Source: Flavivirga jejuensis
Lineage (GTDB): Bacteria > Bacteroidota > Bacteroidia > Flavobacteriales > Flavobacteriaceae
Assembly: GCF_030540765.1 (NCBI RefSeq)
Contig: NZ_JAUOEL010000002.1
Location: 620,001-684,000, forward strand
Direction: 5' to 3'
DNA length: 64,000 nt
Each line of letters begins with the position of its first letter. Position 1 is the stretch's first letter. This document shows, in pieces, positions 7,426 through 16,243 of this stretch. Under the pieces are notes generated by a model. It was not told where the DNA came from. It saw only the letters and a list, made by a program, of their open reading frames with translations, and searched no databases. Both the position numbers and the translations under genes were made by a program.

Positions 7426-10400
7426 TTAAAATTTGAGGTTAAAACCAACATTAAATGTTTTTATTTGGGGGTAATAGTAATGGTTGCCTTGCGCTTCTGG
7501 ATCGATATAATCATTTGCAGCAAAAGTCAATAAATTAAACCCACTTAAATAAAACCTTAAAGTACTTAAGCCTGCAGCCTTAGTTATTTTATCTGAAAAG
7601 CTGTATCCTATTTCCAACTGTTTTAGTCTTACAAATTTCTGATTGTACTGCCAAAAAGTGTTATTTACAGGTGCTGAATCATCTGCTCTGGGCATGGTTC
7701 CATTAATATTATCAATAGTCCAACGGTCATTTGCCCTAGCAACTGCACCATTACTACCATCAGCACCTCCTAATCCTCTAAACGCAGCATCTATGTTATA
7801 GGCATTAGCTTGTCCTTGCCACAACATATTTAAATCGAAGCCTTTATATTCAGCACTTACATACAACCCAAACACATATTCTGGAACTGAGGAATATTCA
7901 GATCTTTTTTGATCACTACTATTAAGTTCACCATCATTATTTAAATCCAGTAATTTAATATCGCCCACTTGTGCATTTGCAAAATGTGGGTACGCATCTA
8001 ATTCTTCCTGAGTATTGAAAATCCCATCTGCCACGTAAACTAGATCTGTATCAATAGCAGAACCAGAAATAGCTTGATAAGCTTCAGAAGGAGGTGTTTC
8101 ATCCAAAAAAATGACTTCGGATGCTGCATAATTTAAATTAGCGTTTACAGAATATGAAAAATCACCTATTGTGTTCCTATGGTTTATAACCATTTCAAAA
8201 CCTTGATTCTCGACTTCTCCAATATTTTCGTCGGGTAAACCTGAAAACCCATAAATATCAGGGATTGAAAGATTTCTTGACGTTAAAATATTTTTTCTTC
8301 GTTCTTTAAAGAAAGTTAGATCTAACCCTAGTAAATTATTCCAAAAATTGGCTTCGAGACCTATATCTGTTTTTTGGCTTACTTCCCAAGTAATATTAGG
8401 GTTAGGAATTGTGTTAGCTCTTATACCTGGAACATCTTGTGAACCAAAAACATAATTATCAGCAAAAGAAAAGGTTTGTAAGTATTGATATTGTCCAACA
8501 GCATCATTTCCCACCTCGCCATATGAAACTCTAATTTTCAGTAAATCAAGCGCCTCACTTTTTATAAAATGTTCCTTATCTATTCTCCAAGCAGCGGATA
8601 CCGCAGGAAAAAAACCATAACGGTCACTTTCTGGAAATATTTGGGAACCATCATATCTAAATACAAACTCTAAAAGGTACTTTTTATCAAAATCATAATT
8701 TAAACGACCAAAATAATTGTTATACCCACTAAATGAAGAAGAACCACTATTTTCTTTATCTTCTGGAGCATTGCTTCCTACATTTATTTCATCTATAGCT
8801 GCACTCAGATAATTTGTTCTATAGGCCTCCACAAAATTATTGGTGTTTTTTTGACGCTCTGATCCTAACATTACTCCCAAATAATGTTTTTCAAAGTAAT
8901 TATCATAGTTAATTTTAAAATTATAGAGCGATGTAAAGTGGCGCTCAGAACGGTCTCTGAGTTCTGCAAATTCTCTATCGTACTTTACTTGAATGTATTC
9001 ACCAGTATTTACATCATATTCATGATAAAAATAAGGGGTAATAAACGTCTTTTTAAATATGCTACTGAAGTCATAATTATAGGAACCTGATATTTTTAAA
9101 CCTTCTAAAAAAGGCACATTATATACCCCAGTAAAGGATGTACGAACAGGTATATCCTGGGTCTGAGCAGAACCTCTTTGATTAAGTAATAACGGATTTT
9201 CTCCCAGTCTCCCAGCTGCAATCAAACCATTAGGATATCTATCAATTAATAATGGATTAGAAAGTAAAATATTATGAAATAAAAACCCATTAGAAGGCGC
9301 AGTGGTATTGTTTATATTTCCAGAAATATTTAATCCTAAATTAAAATTTTGGGTAACATCTACATCCAATTTTAAGCGAAAATTGTATTGTTCATACTTT
9401 GTAGGATCGTTTTCGAAGAAGGTATTTTGATCGGTATACCCAAAACTGGTTAAATACCTAATAGTTTCTGTTCCACCCTGAACAGTTAAATCCAATCTTT
9501 TTTGGTTGGAAGTGTCTTTCAAAACGGCATCTACCCAATCTGTATTTGGAAATAGAATTGGATCCGAACCATTCGCCGTTTGTTGAATAAAATCTTCAGA
9601 ATAAGGATAAACGAAATTATCGGGTCTTCCTGCTCTATAAAAAGTCCCTTCGTTAATTGTTCTTGCATACGTAGGGCCATCCAATACATCTAAAATACGA
9701 GTGGGAGCATTGTAAGACTGGTTAAAATTAACACTTAATGTTGGTTTTCCTATTTTACCGCTTTTTGTAGTAACAATAACAACCCCATTTGCCGCTCGTG
9801 CACCATAAATTGCAGCTGTAGCATCTTTTAATACAGAGATACTTTCTATATCGTTAGGGTTTAACCTACCAATTCCCGATCGTTCTACACCATCTATAAT
9901 AATTAGTGGATCGTTATCTCCTGTGGTACCATTGCCACGTACTAATATGCGTGGATCATCAGCTCCTGGCTGCCCTGAAGTTTGATTTACAATAAGACCA
10001 GGCAGTCTTCCTGCCAAAGAATTGGAAACATTTGCAGCTGGACTTGATACAATTTCATTACCCTTAACATGAACCACAGATCCTGTTAAGGTTTCTTTTT
10101 TCTGAGTACCGTAACCTACTACTATGATCTCATCTAAAGCAGCGGTATCTTCCTCTAAAACAATGTTTAAGTTTGTTTGTCCATTAACCTGAACCTCTTT
10201 AGTAGCAAAACCAATATAAGAAGCAACTAAAATAGCATTCTTATCGGTAACCGATAGGGAAAAATGACCATCAAAGTTCACTAACGTACCATTGGTAGTT
10301 CCTTTTTCGATAATATTGGCTCCTGGTAATGGATTACCATTAATATCTAATAAGGTTCCAGTCACTATCACTTGTCGTAAAGGTTCCACTGTACTATTTA

Positions 10401-10788
10401 CAGATTCGACTATTTTTTTAATCCCTCGTTTGTTTTTAGAAATAACTATCTGATTATCAAACACCTTAATCACAACAGACGTTTGTTTTTCAAACTCGGC
10501 AAGAATAGTATCTAAGGGCATTTTATCAACATTTATAGATACATTTTCGCCTTCTTTAAAAATATCATCTTGATAGATGAAATAAAAATCGGTTTTGTCT
10601 TCAACATTCTTAACAAACTCCGATACAGAAGCATTTTCAAGATTTAGACTAATTTTCGTCGATTGCGAAAGCGAGTTAGCCCAAATTCCGCATGTCATCA
10701 TAAATGAAAATAAAAAGGTAAGTTTCATTTTTAGAATAATTAAGTTGTCCTTCCACTTAGCAGAATCACTAGGTCGTAAATTTTTCAT
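7426..10788 (-). CDS. SusC/RagA TonB-dependent receptor with N-terminal STN signalling domain
   Basis: 1120-residue outer-membrane transporter. In order: signal region (to about residue 42), STN domain (about 45-120, LNLENASVSEFVKNVEDKTD), carboxypeptidase-like beta-sandwich (about 140-215, GTLLDINGNPLPGANI), plug (about 225-345, PLIIIDGVERSG and YGARAANGVVIVTT) and a barrel ending in FNVGFNLKF. The STN domain is the part that contacts a FecR-type anti-sigma factor, and such a gene lies immediately upstream, so this receptor should both import a ligand and report it. It precedes its SusD partner. Confidence 0.96.
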   Translation of the reverse strand: MKNLRPSDSAKWKDNLIILKMKLTFLFSFMMTCGIWANSLSQSTKISLNLENASVSEFVKNVEDKTDFYFIYQDDIFKEGENVSINVDKMPLDTILAEFEKQTSVVIKVFDNQIVISKNKRGIKKIVESVNSTVEPLRQVIVTGTLLDINGNPLPGANIIEKGTTNGTLVNFDGHFSLSVTDKNAILVASYIGFATKEVQVNGQTNLNIVLEEDTAALDEIIVVGYGTQKKETLTGSVVHVKGNEIVSSPAANVSNSLAGRLPGLIVNQTSGQPGADDPRILVRGNGTTGDNDPLIIIDGVERSGIGRLNPNDIESISVLKDATAAIYGARAANGVVIVTTKSGKIGKPTLSVNFNQSYNAPTRILDVLDGPTYARTINEGTFYRAGRPDNFVYPYSEDFIQQTANGSDPILFPNTDWVDAVLKDTSNQKRLDLTVQGGTETIRYLTSFGYTDQNTFFENDPTKYEQYNFRLKLDVDVTQNFNLGLNISGNINNTTAPSNGFLFHNILLSNPLLIDRYPNGLIAAGRLGENPLLLNQRGSAQTQDIPVRTSFTGVYNVPFLEGLKISGSYNYDFSSIFKKTFITPYFYHEYDVNTGEYIQVKYDREFAELRDRSERHFTSLYNFKINYDNYFEKHYLGVMLGSERQKNTNNFVEAYRTNYLSAAIDEINVGSNAPEDKENSGSSSFSGYNNYFGRLNYDFDKKYLLEFVFRYDGSQIFPESDRYGFFPAVSAAWRIDKEHFIKSEALDLLKIRVSYGEVGNDAVGQYQYLQTFSFADNYVFGSQDVPGIRANTIPNPNITWEVSQKTDIGLEANFWNNLLGLDLTFFKERRKNILTSRNLSIPDIYGFSGLPDENIGEVENQGFEMVINHRNTIGDFSYSVNANLNYAASEVIFLDETPPSEAYQAISGSAIDTDLVYVADGIFNTQEELDAYPHFANAQVGDIKLLDLNNDGELNSSDQKRSEYSSVPEYVFGLYVSAEYKGFDLNMLWQGQANAYNIDAAFRGLGGADGSNGAVARANDRWTIDNINGTMPRADDSAPVNNTFWQYNQKFVRLKQLEIGYSFSDKITKAAGLSTLRFYLSGFNLLTFAANDYIDPEAQGNHYYYPQIKTFNVGFNLKF

Positions 10789-10830
10789 AAATTTGTTCTG
10801 GTTATTTATTCGTTAATAATCGATTCATAA

Positions 10831-10860
10831 AACCAGGTGGAGGTCGGATTCCATCTGGTT
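10831..10860 (-). terminator. Hairpin between fecR and susC
   Basis: AACCAGGTGGA (10831-10841) pairs with TCCATCTGGTT (10850-10860) with one G-T pair. T runs flank it on both strands, so it could act in either direction. Between FecR and SusC it would limit read-through of the regulator transcript into susC. Confidence 0.65.
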
Positions 10861-10862
10861 TT

Positions 10863-12050
10863 TTATTTTAAAACATATGTTGATTCATTTATTTTTGTTA
10901 ATTCCATTGAAGTTGCGGTAACCAATACGGCTAATACGTCTTCCACATTGTCTTTCAACAATAACTTACCTGTTATTGTTTTTGAAGCCACATTTATGTT
11001 TTGCAGCTTTATTTTTATATTATAGTACCTTTCAACTCTTTTTATTAAGTTTCTAAATTCTGAGGTTTCTAAATTTAAATATCCCAAATACCATGAGACA
11101 TACTTATTGGCGTCTACCCTCGAAATAGACATTTCTTTATTCCCTATATTATAGTAAGCTCTTTGGTTAGGTTTTAGGATATAATCATTTTTAAAAAAAG
11201 AAAACTCATTGGCATTTAACTTTATAGAACCTTCTGCCAAAACAGTTTCTACTGCACTATCTGAAGGATAAGCCGATACATTGAACTTGGTTCCTAAAAC
11301 TTCTATTTCCTGAGTAGTGGTCTTTACGATGAAAGGCCTTTTTTTATTATGATAGACATCAAAAAAACCTTCCCCATACAGATACACTTCTCTTTTTGTT
11401 CCCGTAAAAGAAGATGGATATACCAATCTTGAACCCGCATTTAAGTGTACAACGGTTCCATCGGGTAGTGTAATGGAAGATTTTTTTCCAAATGGAACTA
11501 TTAACTGGTTATATTGTGCAACCTTAGTAGTGTTTGAGGTATAATTAACCGTATCATTTTTATTGATAATAATCTCACTATTATTGCGATACACGATTTC
11601 TGATTTTTTCTCATCAATTAATACCTTATTCCCATTCGCCAAAATGAGTTGTGAATTATTCTGATCTCCCCCTACAACCAATTGCTTGGCAATACTGTCT
11701 AATTTATTTACTTTTTGATAGTAGTAGTAAGAAACTGTTAGAGAAAGGAAAAGAAGAAGTACCGCAGCATACTTTAAAGACTTAAAGATAAACCTACGTA
11801 CAAGAGATACTTTATTTCTGGTATTTATTTCACGGATAATTTCTGAGAATAAAATAACTTCTCTATTGTCCGACTGTAGATTTTTTTTAGATTTAAGAGC
11901 AAGAACAACTAACCGAGATTTATTAATTTCTTCCGTTTCTTTGGGGTGACACTCAAGGTAGTCTTTCCAATATTTGTTTAAGTCGTCTGTAGGATTTAAT
12001 ACCCACTGTATAAAATCTTTATTTTCGAAATATTTTAAAAAATCATCCAT
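10863..12050 (-). CDS. FecR-family anti-sigma factor
   Basis: 395-residue inner-membrane regulator: a cytoplasmic N-terminal region of about 95 residues that would hold the sigma factor, one membrane helix (about 92-110, YAAVLLLFLSLTVSYYYY), a FecR domain (about 185-290, TLPDGTVVHLNAGSRLVYPS and GEGFFDVYHNKKRPFIVKT) and a C-terminal DUF4974 domain. It lies between the sigma gene and the STN-bearing SusC, the standard order for trans-envelope signalling in this phylum. Confidence 0.95.
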   Translation of the reverse strand: MDDFLKYFENKDFIQWVLNPTDDLNKYWKDYLECHPKETEEINKSRLVVLALKSKKNLQSDNREVILFSEIIREINTRNKVSLVRRFIFKSLKYAAVLLLFLSLTVSYYYYQKVNKLDSIAKQLVVGGDQNNSQLILANGNKVLIDEKKSEIVYRNNSEIIINKNDTVNYTSNTTKVAQYNQLIVPFGKKSSITLPDGTVVHLNAGSRLVYPSSFTGTKREVYLYGEGFFDVYHNKKRPFIVKTTTQEIEVLGTKFNVSAYPSDSAVETVLAEGSIKLNANEFSFFKNDYILKPNQRAYYNIGNKEMSISRVDANKYVSWYLGYLNLETSEFRNLIKRVERYYNIKIKLQNINVASKTITGKLLLKDNVEDVLAVLVTATSMELTKINESTYVLK

Positions 12051-12087
12051 TTAACACAAGCCCATTTTAGTAAGGGGCTTTTAAATG

Positions 12088-12717
12088 TTAAAACATGGAC
12101 ATTTTTATTTGCTTTTTTTTAAAAAAAATCAATATAAATATATTAAACAGCTCTGGATCCAACGTTTTTCGTAAAGACAAAAGCGCCCTATACATTAACT
12201 TTCTTGCAGATTCTACAGAAATTTTCATGATATTTGATATTTCAGAATAATCCATTCCTTCTTCAAACTTTAAATAAATAATTTCTTTTTGTTTGGATGG
12301 CAACAGAGTGATTCCCTTTCCTAATTTTTCCGAGACTTCTTTAGATATTTCATTATTAATAAGATTAACCTGATGAGAATATTCAACATTGAAATTAATT
12401 TCAGTATTTTTTTTATCAATTAGACTCTCAAACTTTCGACTATTAGTCATTTTCTTTATTAAAGAATTTCTCAAAGAGACAAAAAGATATGATTTTAGGT
12501 TTTTAATAGTTACCCTATTTTTTTTTCGCCTAAGAAATAAATCAATAAATATCTCCTGTAGGCTATCATGCACCAATTCATGGTCATAACATAATTTATA
12601 ACCATATTCCAACAGGGCATTTGTATGATGTTGATATATTAGAGAAAAACTTTTATCATCACCATTTAAAAACGATTTCCATAAATAATCTATACTATTT
12701 TCATAAGTGCCCATCAT
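12088..12717 (-). CDS. ECF RNA polymerase sigma factor (Bacteroidota type)
   Basis: 209-residue sigma-70 family protein with region 2 (about 30-95, DSLQEIFIDLFLRR) and region 4 (about 135-190, LPSKQKEIIYLKFEEGMDYS then SVESARKLMYRALLSLRK). It should drive its own operon and the downstream susC-susD pair when released from FecR. The start could also be the next Met, one codon in. The last residues (FFKKKQIKMSMF) are unusually lysine-rich, as the DNA is very T-rich here. Confidence 0.93.
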   Translation of the reverse strand: MMGTYENSIDYLWKSFLNGDDKSFSLIYQHHTNALLEYGYKLCYDHELVHDSLQEIFIDLFLRRKKNRVTIKNLKSYLFVSLRNSLIKKMTNSRKFESLIDKKNTEINFNVEYSHQVNLINNEISKEVSEKLGKGITLLPSKQKEIIYLKFEEGMDYSEISNIMKISVESARKLMYRALLSLRKTLDPELFNIFILIFFKKKQIKMSMF

Positions 12718-12759
12718 TCAAAATTAGTGAAATTATAAAATGTAGAAGAAAATAACACT

Positions 12760-12789
12760 TAAATCTAAATAATACTAAAACAAGTTCAA
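12760..12789 (-). promoter_or_regulatory. Likely promoter of the ECF sigma operon
   Basis: Read on the minus strand: TTG (complement of 12787-12789), a 19-bp spacer and TAGATTTA (12760-12767), one base off the TAnnTTTG consensus. It is about 45 bp before the sigma start codon. Confidence 0.45.
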
Positions 12790-12802
12790 CACAGGAAACG
12801 TT

Positions 12803-12880
12803 ATTAGTCTCTCACAATAAAGGCATGGTTCAACTTGCAATTTTGAATGTGTTTTACAAACTCCTTTAAATTGAATTTTT
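12803..12880. repeat. Dispersed intergenic repeat, copy B
   Basis: Counterpart of 4668-4744 in the same orientation. The internal inverted repeat of copy A is eroded here. It sits between the divergent sigma and SusR-like genes. Confidence 0.5.
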
Positions 12881-13228
12881 CTACCTCTTAATAAGTATGA
12901 ACTAATAAATATTGTAAACCTGAATTCGTGTCAAAAGTTTTTAGATGCTGAAAGCGACATGGACTAAAGCACATCCTTTTTACTGCATTTAAGACCAATA
13001 AAGAAACTATTAAAAGAAACTTCTAAAACATAAATTAGTAAATAATACTATCTATGCACATCTAAATTAGAACGAAATAAAGGGCTGTCTCATAGAATAT
13101 TTTTGAATTAACAGCACCTGACTAAACCTCATAATTATTGAATTAGAGAATTTTAAAAGAATAATATCCTTTTAAAATTGATTAAATTTGTTTAAATTCA
13201 ACTCTGCTCTCTCAAGCTAACCACAATT

Positions 13229-16018
13229 ATGATAGCATCCCTTAAAAGCAATTTTATTTTAATTTTAGTGCTCTTATTCTGTAGTAAGATCCATGCCCAA
13301 TACACACCATTTTTTCAAAATTATTCATTAACCGAGTTTAATGCTGGTAATCGAAACTGGGATATTTCTTTTGCACAGAACGGTAAGTTATATGTTGCTA
13401 ACGATAAAGGGCTTGTTGAATTTGACGGATTAAAATGGGGATTTTACCAACTGCCGAATAAAACCATAGTTAGATCTGTTTTAGCTCACAAAGGCTTAAT
13501 ATATACAGGCTCTTACAAAGAATTTGGGTATTGGAAAAAAAATGATAAAGGTCAATTAATTTATACTTCATTAAGCAGTTTTCAAGACAAAAAAGAACCT
13601 TCAGATGATGAATTTTGGCAAATATTACATTATAACAATGCCATTCTTTTCAGGTCGTTTACAAAACTTTACAAATATGAAGATGAAGAAATTATTGAAA
13701 TAAAACTTGAGTCTACAATAATTTCCTGTGATGTTGTTGACAACGATGTTTATGTTTCAACATTAAAAGATGGTATATTTCATTTAGAAGGCAATAATTT
13801 AATACCATTTATAAATACAGTCGCATTGTACGACTCCAAAGTTATTTCAATTTCGAAACTCAACAACAAATTACTTATAACTACGGCTTTAAATGGTTGC
13901 TACCTATATAACAAAGGAAAACTTGAGGTATGGAACCCTCCAATTAACAAAACTATAAAAGAACACCAACTCAATAACTTTTTAGAACTAAAAAACGGTA
14001 ATATGGTTTTTGGAACCATAAAAAATGGTATTTATATCACTAATAATTCGGGAGAAATTCTATACCATGTTAATAAAGAAAATGGCTTATTAAATAATAC
14101 CGTATTAAGCCTGGAACTAGGAAGTAACAATAAATTATGGACTGGGCTTGATAATGGTATTTCATCCATAGACTTAAACTATAACTATGTGTTATATAAA
14201 GACAATTCTGGTAAACTAGGAGCCGTTTACGATATTATTAATTACAAAAACATTATATATATTGGAAGCAATACAGGATTATTTTACTTAGATAACAACG
14301 ATAATAAACTAAAATTCATAGAAGATTCACAAGGGCAGGTCTGGGATTTAAAAGAAATTAATGGCGATTTATTTTGTGGGCATAATGATGGCACTTTTTT
14401 AGTAAAAGACAAAAAATTAAAAAAAATATCAAGCTCAACAGGAGGATGGGTTATTAAAAAAGTACCAAAACAAGATAATATATATATACAAGGTACCTAT
14501 ACGGGTTTAGTAAGATATAAATATGTAAACGGGAATTGGGATGTCAAAGCCCTGGAAGGCTCCACAATACCAATTAAGTTTTTAGAATTTGAAGACCAGT
14601 ATACTGCATGGGTAGCTCATGCCTACAAAGGACTATTTCGAGTAAAGTTTGATAAAGATTATGAAAACATAAAAGTTGAGAATTATAAGAATAAAGGACT
14701 ATGGTCCGATTTTAATGTAAGAGTTCATAACGTAAAAAATGATATTTGTTTTAAAACGAATGAAGGCTGGCAAAAATACGAAGCACTCATAGACAGTATT
14801 GTACCCAACACATTGTTAAACAAAACGTTTGGTAAAGACACAAATATAATTTCAAAACCCAATACAGATATCTTAGTTACAAAAAACATAAAAGATAAAA
14901 TTAGTTTTATTTCATCATTAAGTTCAAATAATAACCTCGAACTACCAAATAAAATATTTCAAAAAAGACTTGTAGTTGACGCCGAAAATGTTTCCCAAAT
15001 AAAAGATTCCATCTATACTTTAAATCTTTATGATGGTTTTGTACTAATTAATAAAAACAATTATTCGAAAAGAGATACTCTACAAAAACCAAATATAGAA
15101 CGTATTGAAGTTGGCAAGAATTTAGTATCTATCAACCCAGAAGGTGTTTATGAGCTCCCTTATAACAAGAGTATTAGTATATCCATAGCATCACCAAATT
15201 CAAGTAATCATTATTTTGAATATGCATTAACCAACTCAGACACTTTAAACTGGTTAAAAATGGATAATGAAAAATTAGAATTATCTAGTTTAAGTAACGG
15301 TGATTATACACTACATTTTCGTACAGCAAACCTTTTAGGAGATATATCGTCTAAAAAAGATCTCAACTTAAGCGTGGCACCTCCCTGGTATAAACACCGT
15401 TTATTTTACTTTTTATTAGCATTGCTTATTAGCTCAATTACCTACACACTTCACAAACGGAAAATTAATAAAGAGCAAAAAGTGCTACATAACAAGCTTA
15501 TCAGAGAGCAAGAAATATTGCTCAAAGAAAAAGCGATCGAAAATGATAAAAAAATAGTCCAACTTAAAAATGACTCACTCAAAAACGAAATAAAATTAAA
15601 AAGCAAACAACTTGCTAATACAGCCATAGCATTGGTAAAAAAGAACGAATCTATGCTTGAGATAAAAAGTGAGCTTGTAAAAAATAAAACTGGTTTTGAC
15701 AATATATTAATGTACAAACGCTTATTAAGAAAGATTGATAATTCAATTGGTCATGAAGACGAATGGGAAATATTCGAATATAATTTCAATCAAGTACATG
15801 AGGAATTTTTTAATCAGTTAAAAACGAAACATCCCCAGTTAACACATAAAGATTTAAAAATATGTGCCTACATCAAGATGAATTTATTAACCAAAGAAAT
15901 TGCACCATTAATGAATGTATCAATTAGGGGATTAGAAACACACAGATACCGACTAAAACGCAAGCTAAATTTAGAAAACGATAAATCTTTAGCCGATTAT
16001 TTGAGAAATTTCAAATAA
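13229..16018 (+). CDS. SusR-like membrane-bound PUL regulator (beta-propeller, Y_Y_Y, LuxR-type HTH)
   Basis: 929-residue one-component sensor. A signal peptide (MIASLKSNFILI, cut near AQY) is followed by a periplasmic region with propeller-type repeats (LYVANDKGLVEFDGLKWGF and similar), then a triple-tyrosine domain (about 625-720), one membrane helix (about 726-742, LFYFLLALLISSITYTL), a charged coiled coil (about 745-835) and a C-terminal helix-turn-helix (about 868-929, THKDLKICAYIKMNLLTKEI and SIRGLETHRYRLKRKLNL). There is no histidine kinase or receiver domain, unlike hybrid two-component PUL sensors. It should bind a released oligosaccharide and switch on the locus starting 225 bp downstream. 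Confidence 0.9.
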   Translation: MIASLKSNFILILVLLFCSKIHAQYTPFFQNYSLTEFNAGNRNWDISFAQNGKLYVANDKGLVEFDGLKWGFYQLPNKTIVRSVLAHKGLIYTGSYKEFGYWKKNDKGQLIYTSLSSFQDKKEPSDDEFWQILHYNNAILFRSFTKLYKYEDEEIIEIKLESTIISCDVVDNDVYVSTLKDGIFHLEGNNLIPFINTVALYDSKVISISKLNNKLLITTALNGCYLYNKGKLEVWNPPINKTIKEHQLNNFLELKNGNMVFGTIKNGIYITNNSGEILYHVNKENGLLNNTVLSLELGSNNKLWTGLDNGISSIDLNYNYVLYKDNSGKLGAVYDIINYKNIIYIGSNTGLFYLDNNDNKLKFIEDSQGQVWDLKEINGDLFCGHNDGTFLVKDKKLKKISSSTGGWVIKKVPKQDNIYIQGTYTGLVRYKYVNGNWDVKALEGSTIPIKFLEFEDQYTAWVAHAYKGLFRVKFDKDYENIKVENYKNKGLWSDFNVRVHNVKNDICFKTNEGWQKYEALIDSIVPNTLLNKTFGKDTNIISKPNTDILVTKNIKDKISFISSLSSNNNLELPNKIFQKRLVVDAENVSQIKDSIYTLNLYDGFVLINKNNYSKRDTLQKPNIERIEVGKNLVSINPEGVYELPYNKSISISIASPNSSNHYFEYALTNSDTLNWLKMDNEKLELSSLSNGDYTLHFRTANLLGDISSKKDLNLSVAPPWYKHRLFYFLLALLISSITYTLHKRKINKEQKVLHNKLIREQEILLKEKAIENDKKIVQLKNDSLKNEIKLKSKQLANTAIALVKKNESMLEIKSELVKNKTGFDNILMYKRLLRKIDNSIGHEDEWEIFEYNFNQVHEEFFNQLKTKHPQLTHKDLKICAYIKMNLLTKEIAPLMNVSIRGLETHRYRLKRKLNLENDKSLADYLRNFK

Positions 16019-16051
16019 ACACCCCCTATTTTTATCATTTTCCCTCTCTTC

Positions 16052-16164
16052 TAACTACGTCTTAACTACGTCATTTTTTAAATTAAATCAATATTTTAGG
16101 TTTATTGTCACCGTTAAAACATACGTCAATAAGCACTTTTTTAAGTTTTAATATCTCTGACGTA
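16052..16164 (+). promoter_or_regulatory. ACGTC-type repeat cluster upstream of susC
   Basis: TAACTACGTC occurs at 16052-16061 and again at 16063-16072, an 11-bp period that places both on one DNA face. TACGTCA at 16122-16128 and its inverse TGACGTA at 16158-16164 form a second pair. They lie between the regulator gene and the first gene it should control, so they are candidate binding sites. No clear -7 element was found. Confidence 0.45.
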
Positions 16165-16243
16165 ATTTATGTGTAAGCCTTTTTTCTATACCACCTTCTT
16201 TAGTTTATAATTTAGTACTAACTAACATTCTAAATAAAATTAT

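Larger units (their letters stand above)
12718..13228. other. 511-bp divergent intergenic region
   Basis: Holds the sigma-gene promoter and copy B of the dispersed repeat. GGGCTGTCTCATAG at 13082-13095 looks like the end of an insertion sequence, but no partner end or transposase was found. The remainder shows nothing recognisable. Confidence 0.5.

Noticed and set aside
13082-13115. GGGCTGTCTC-type insertion-sequence end
   Set aside because: No matching inverted end, target duplication or transposase nearby, so I did not call a mobile element.
16208-16215. TAATTTAG as -7 box of susC
   Set aside because: It matches only in part and has no TTG at a proper distance, so I made no promoter call there.
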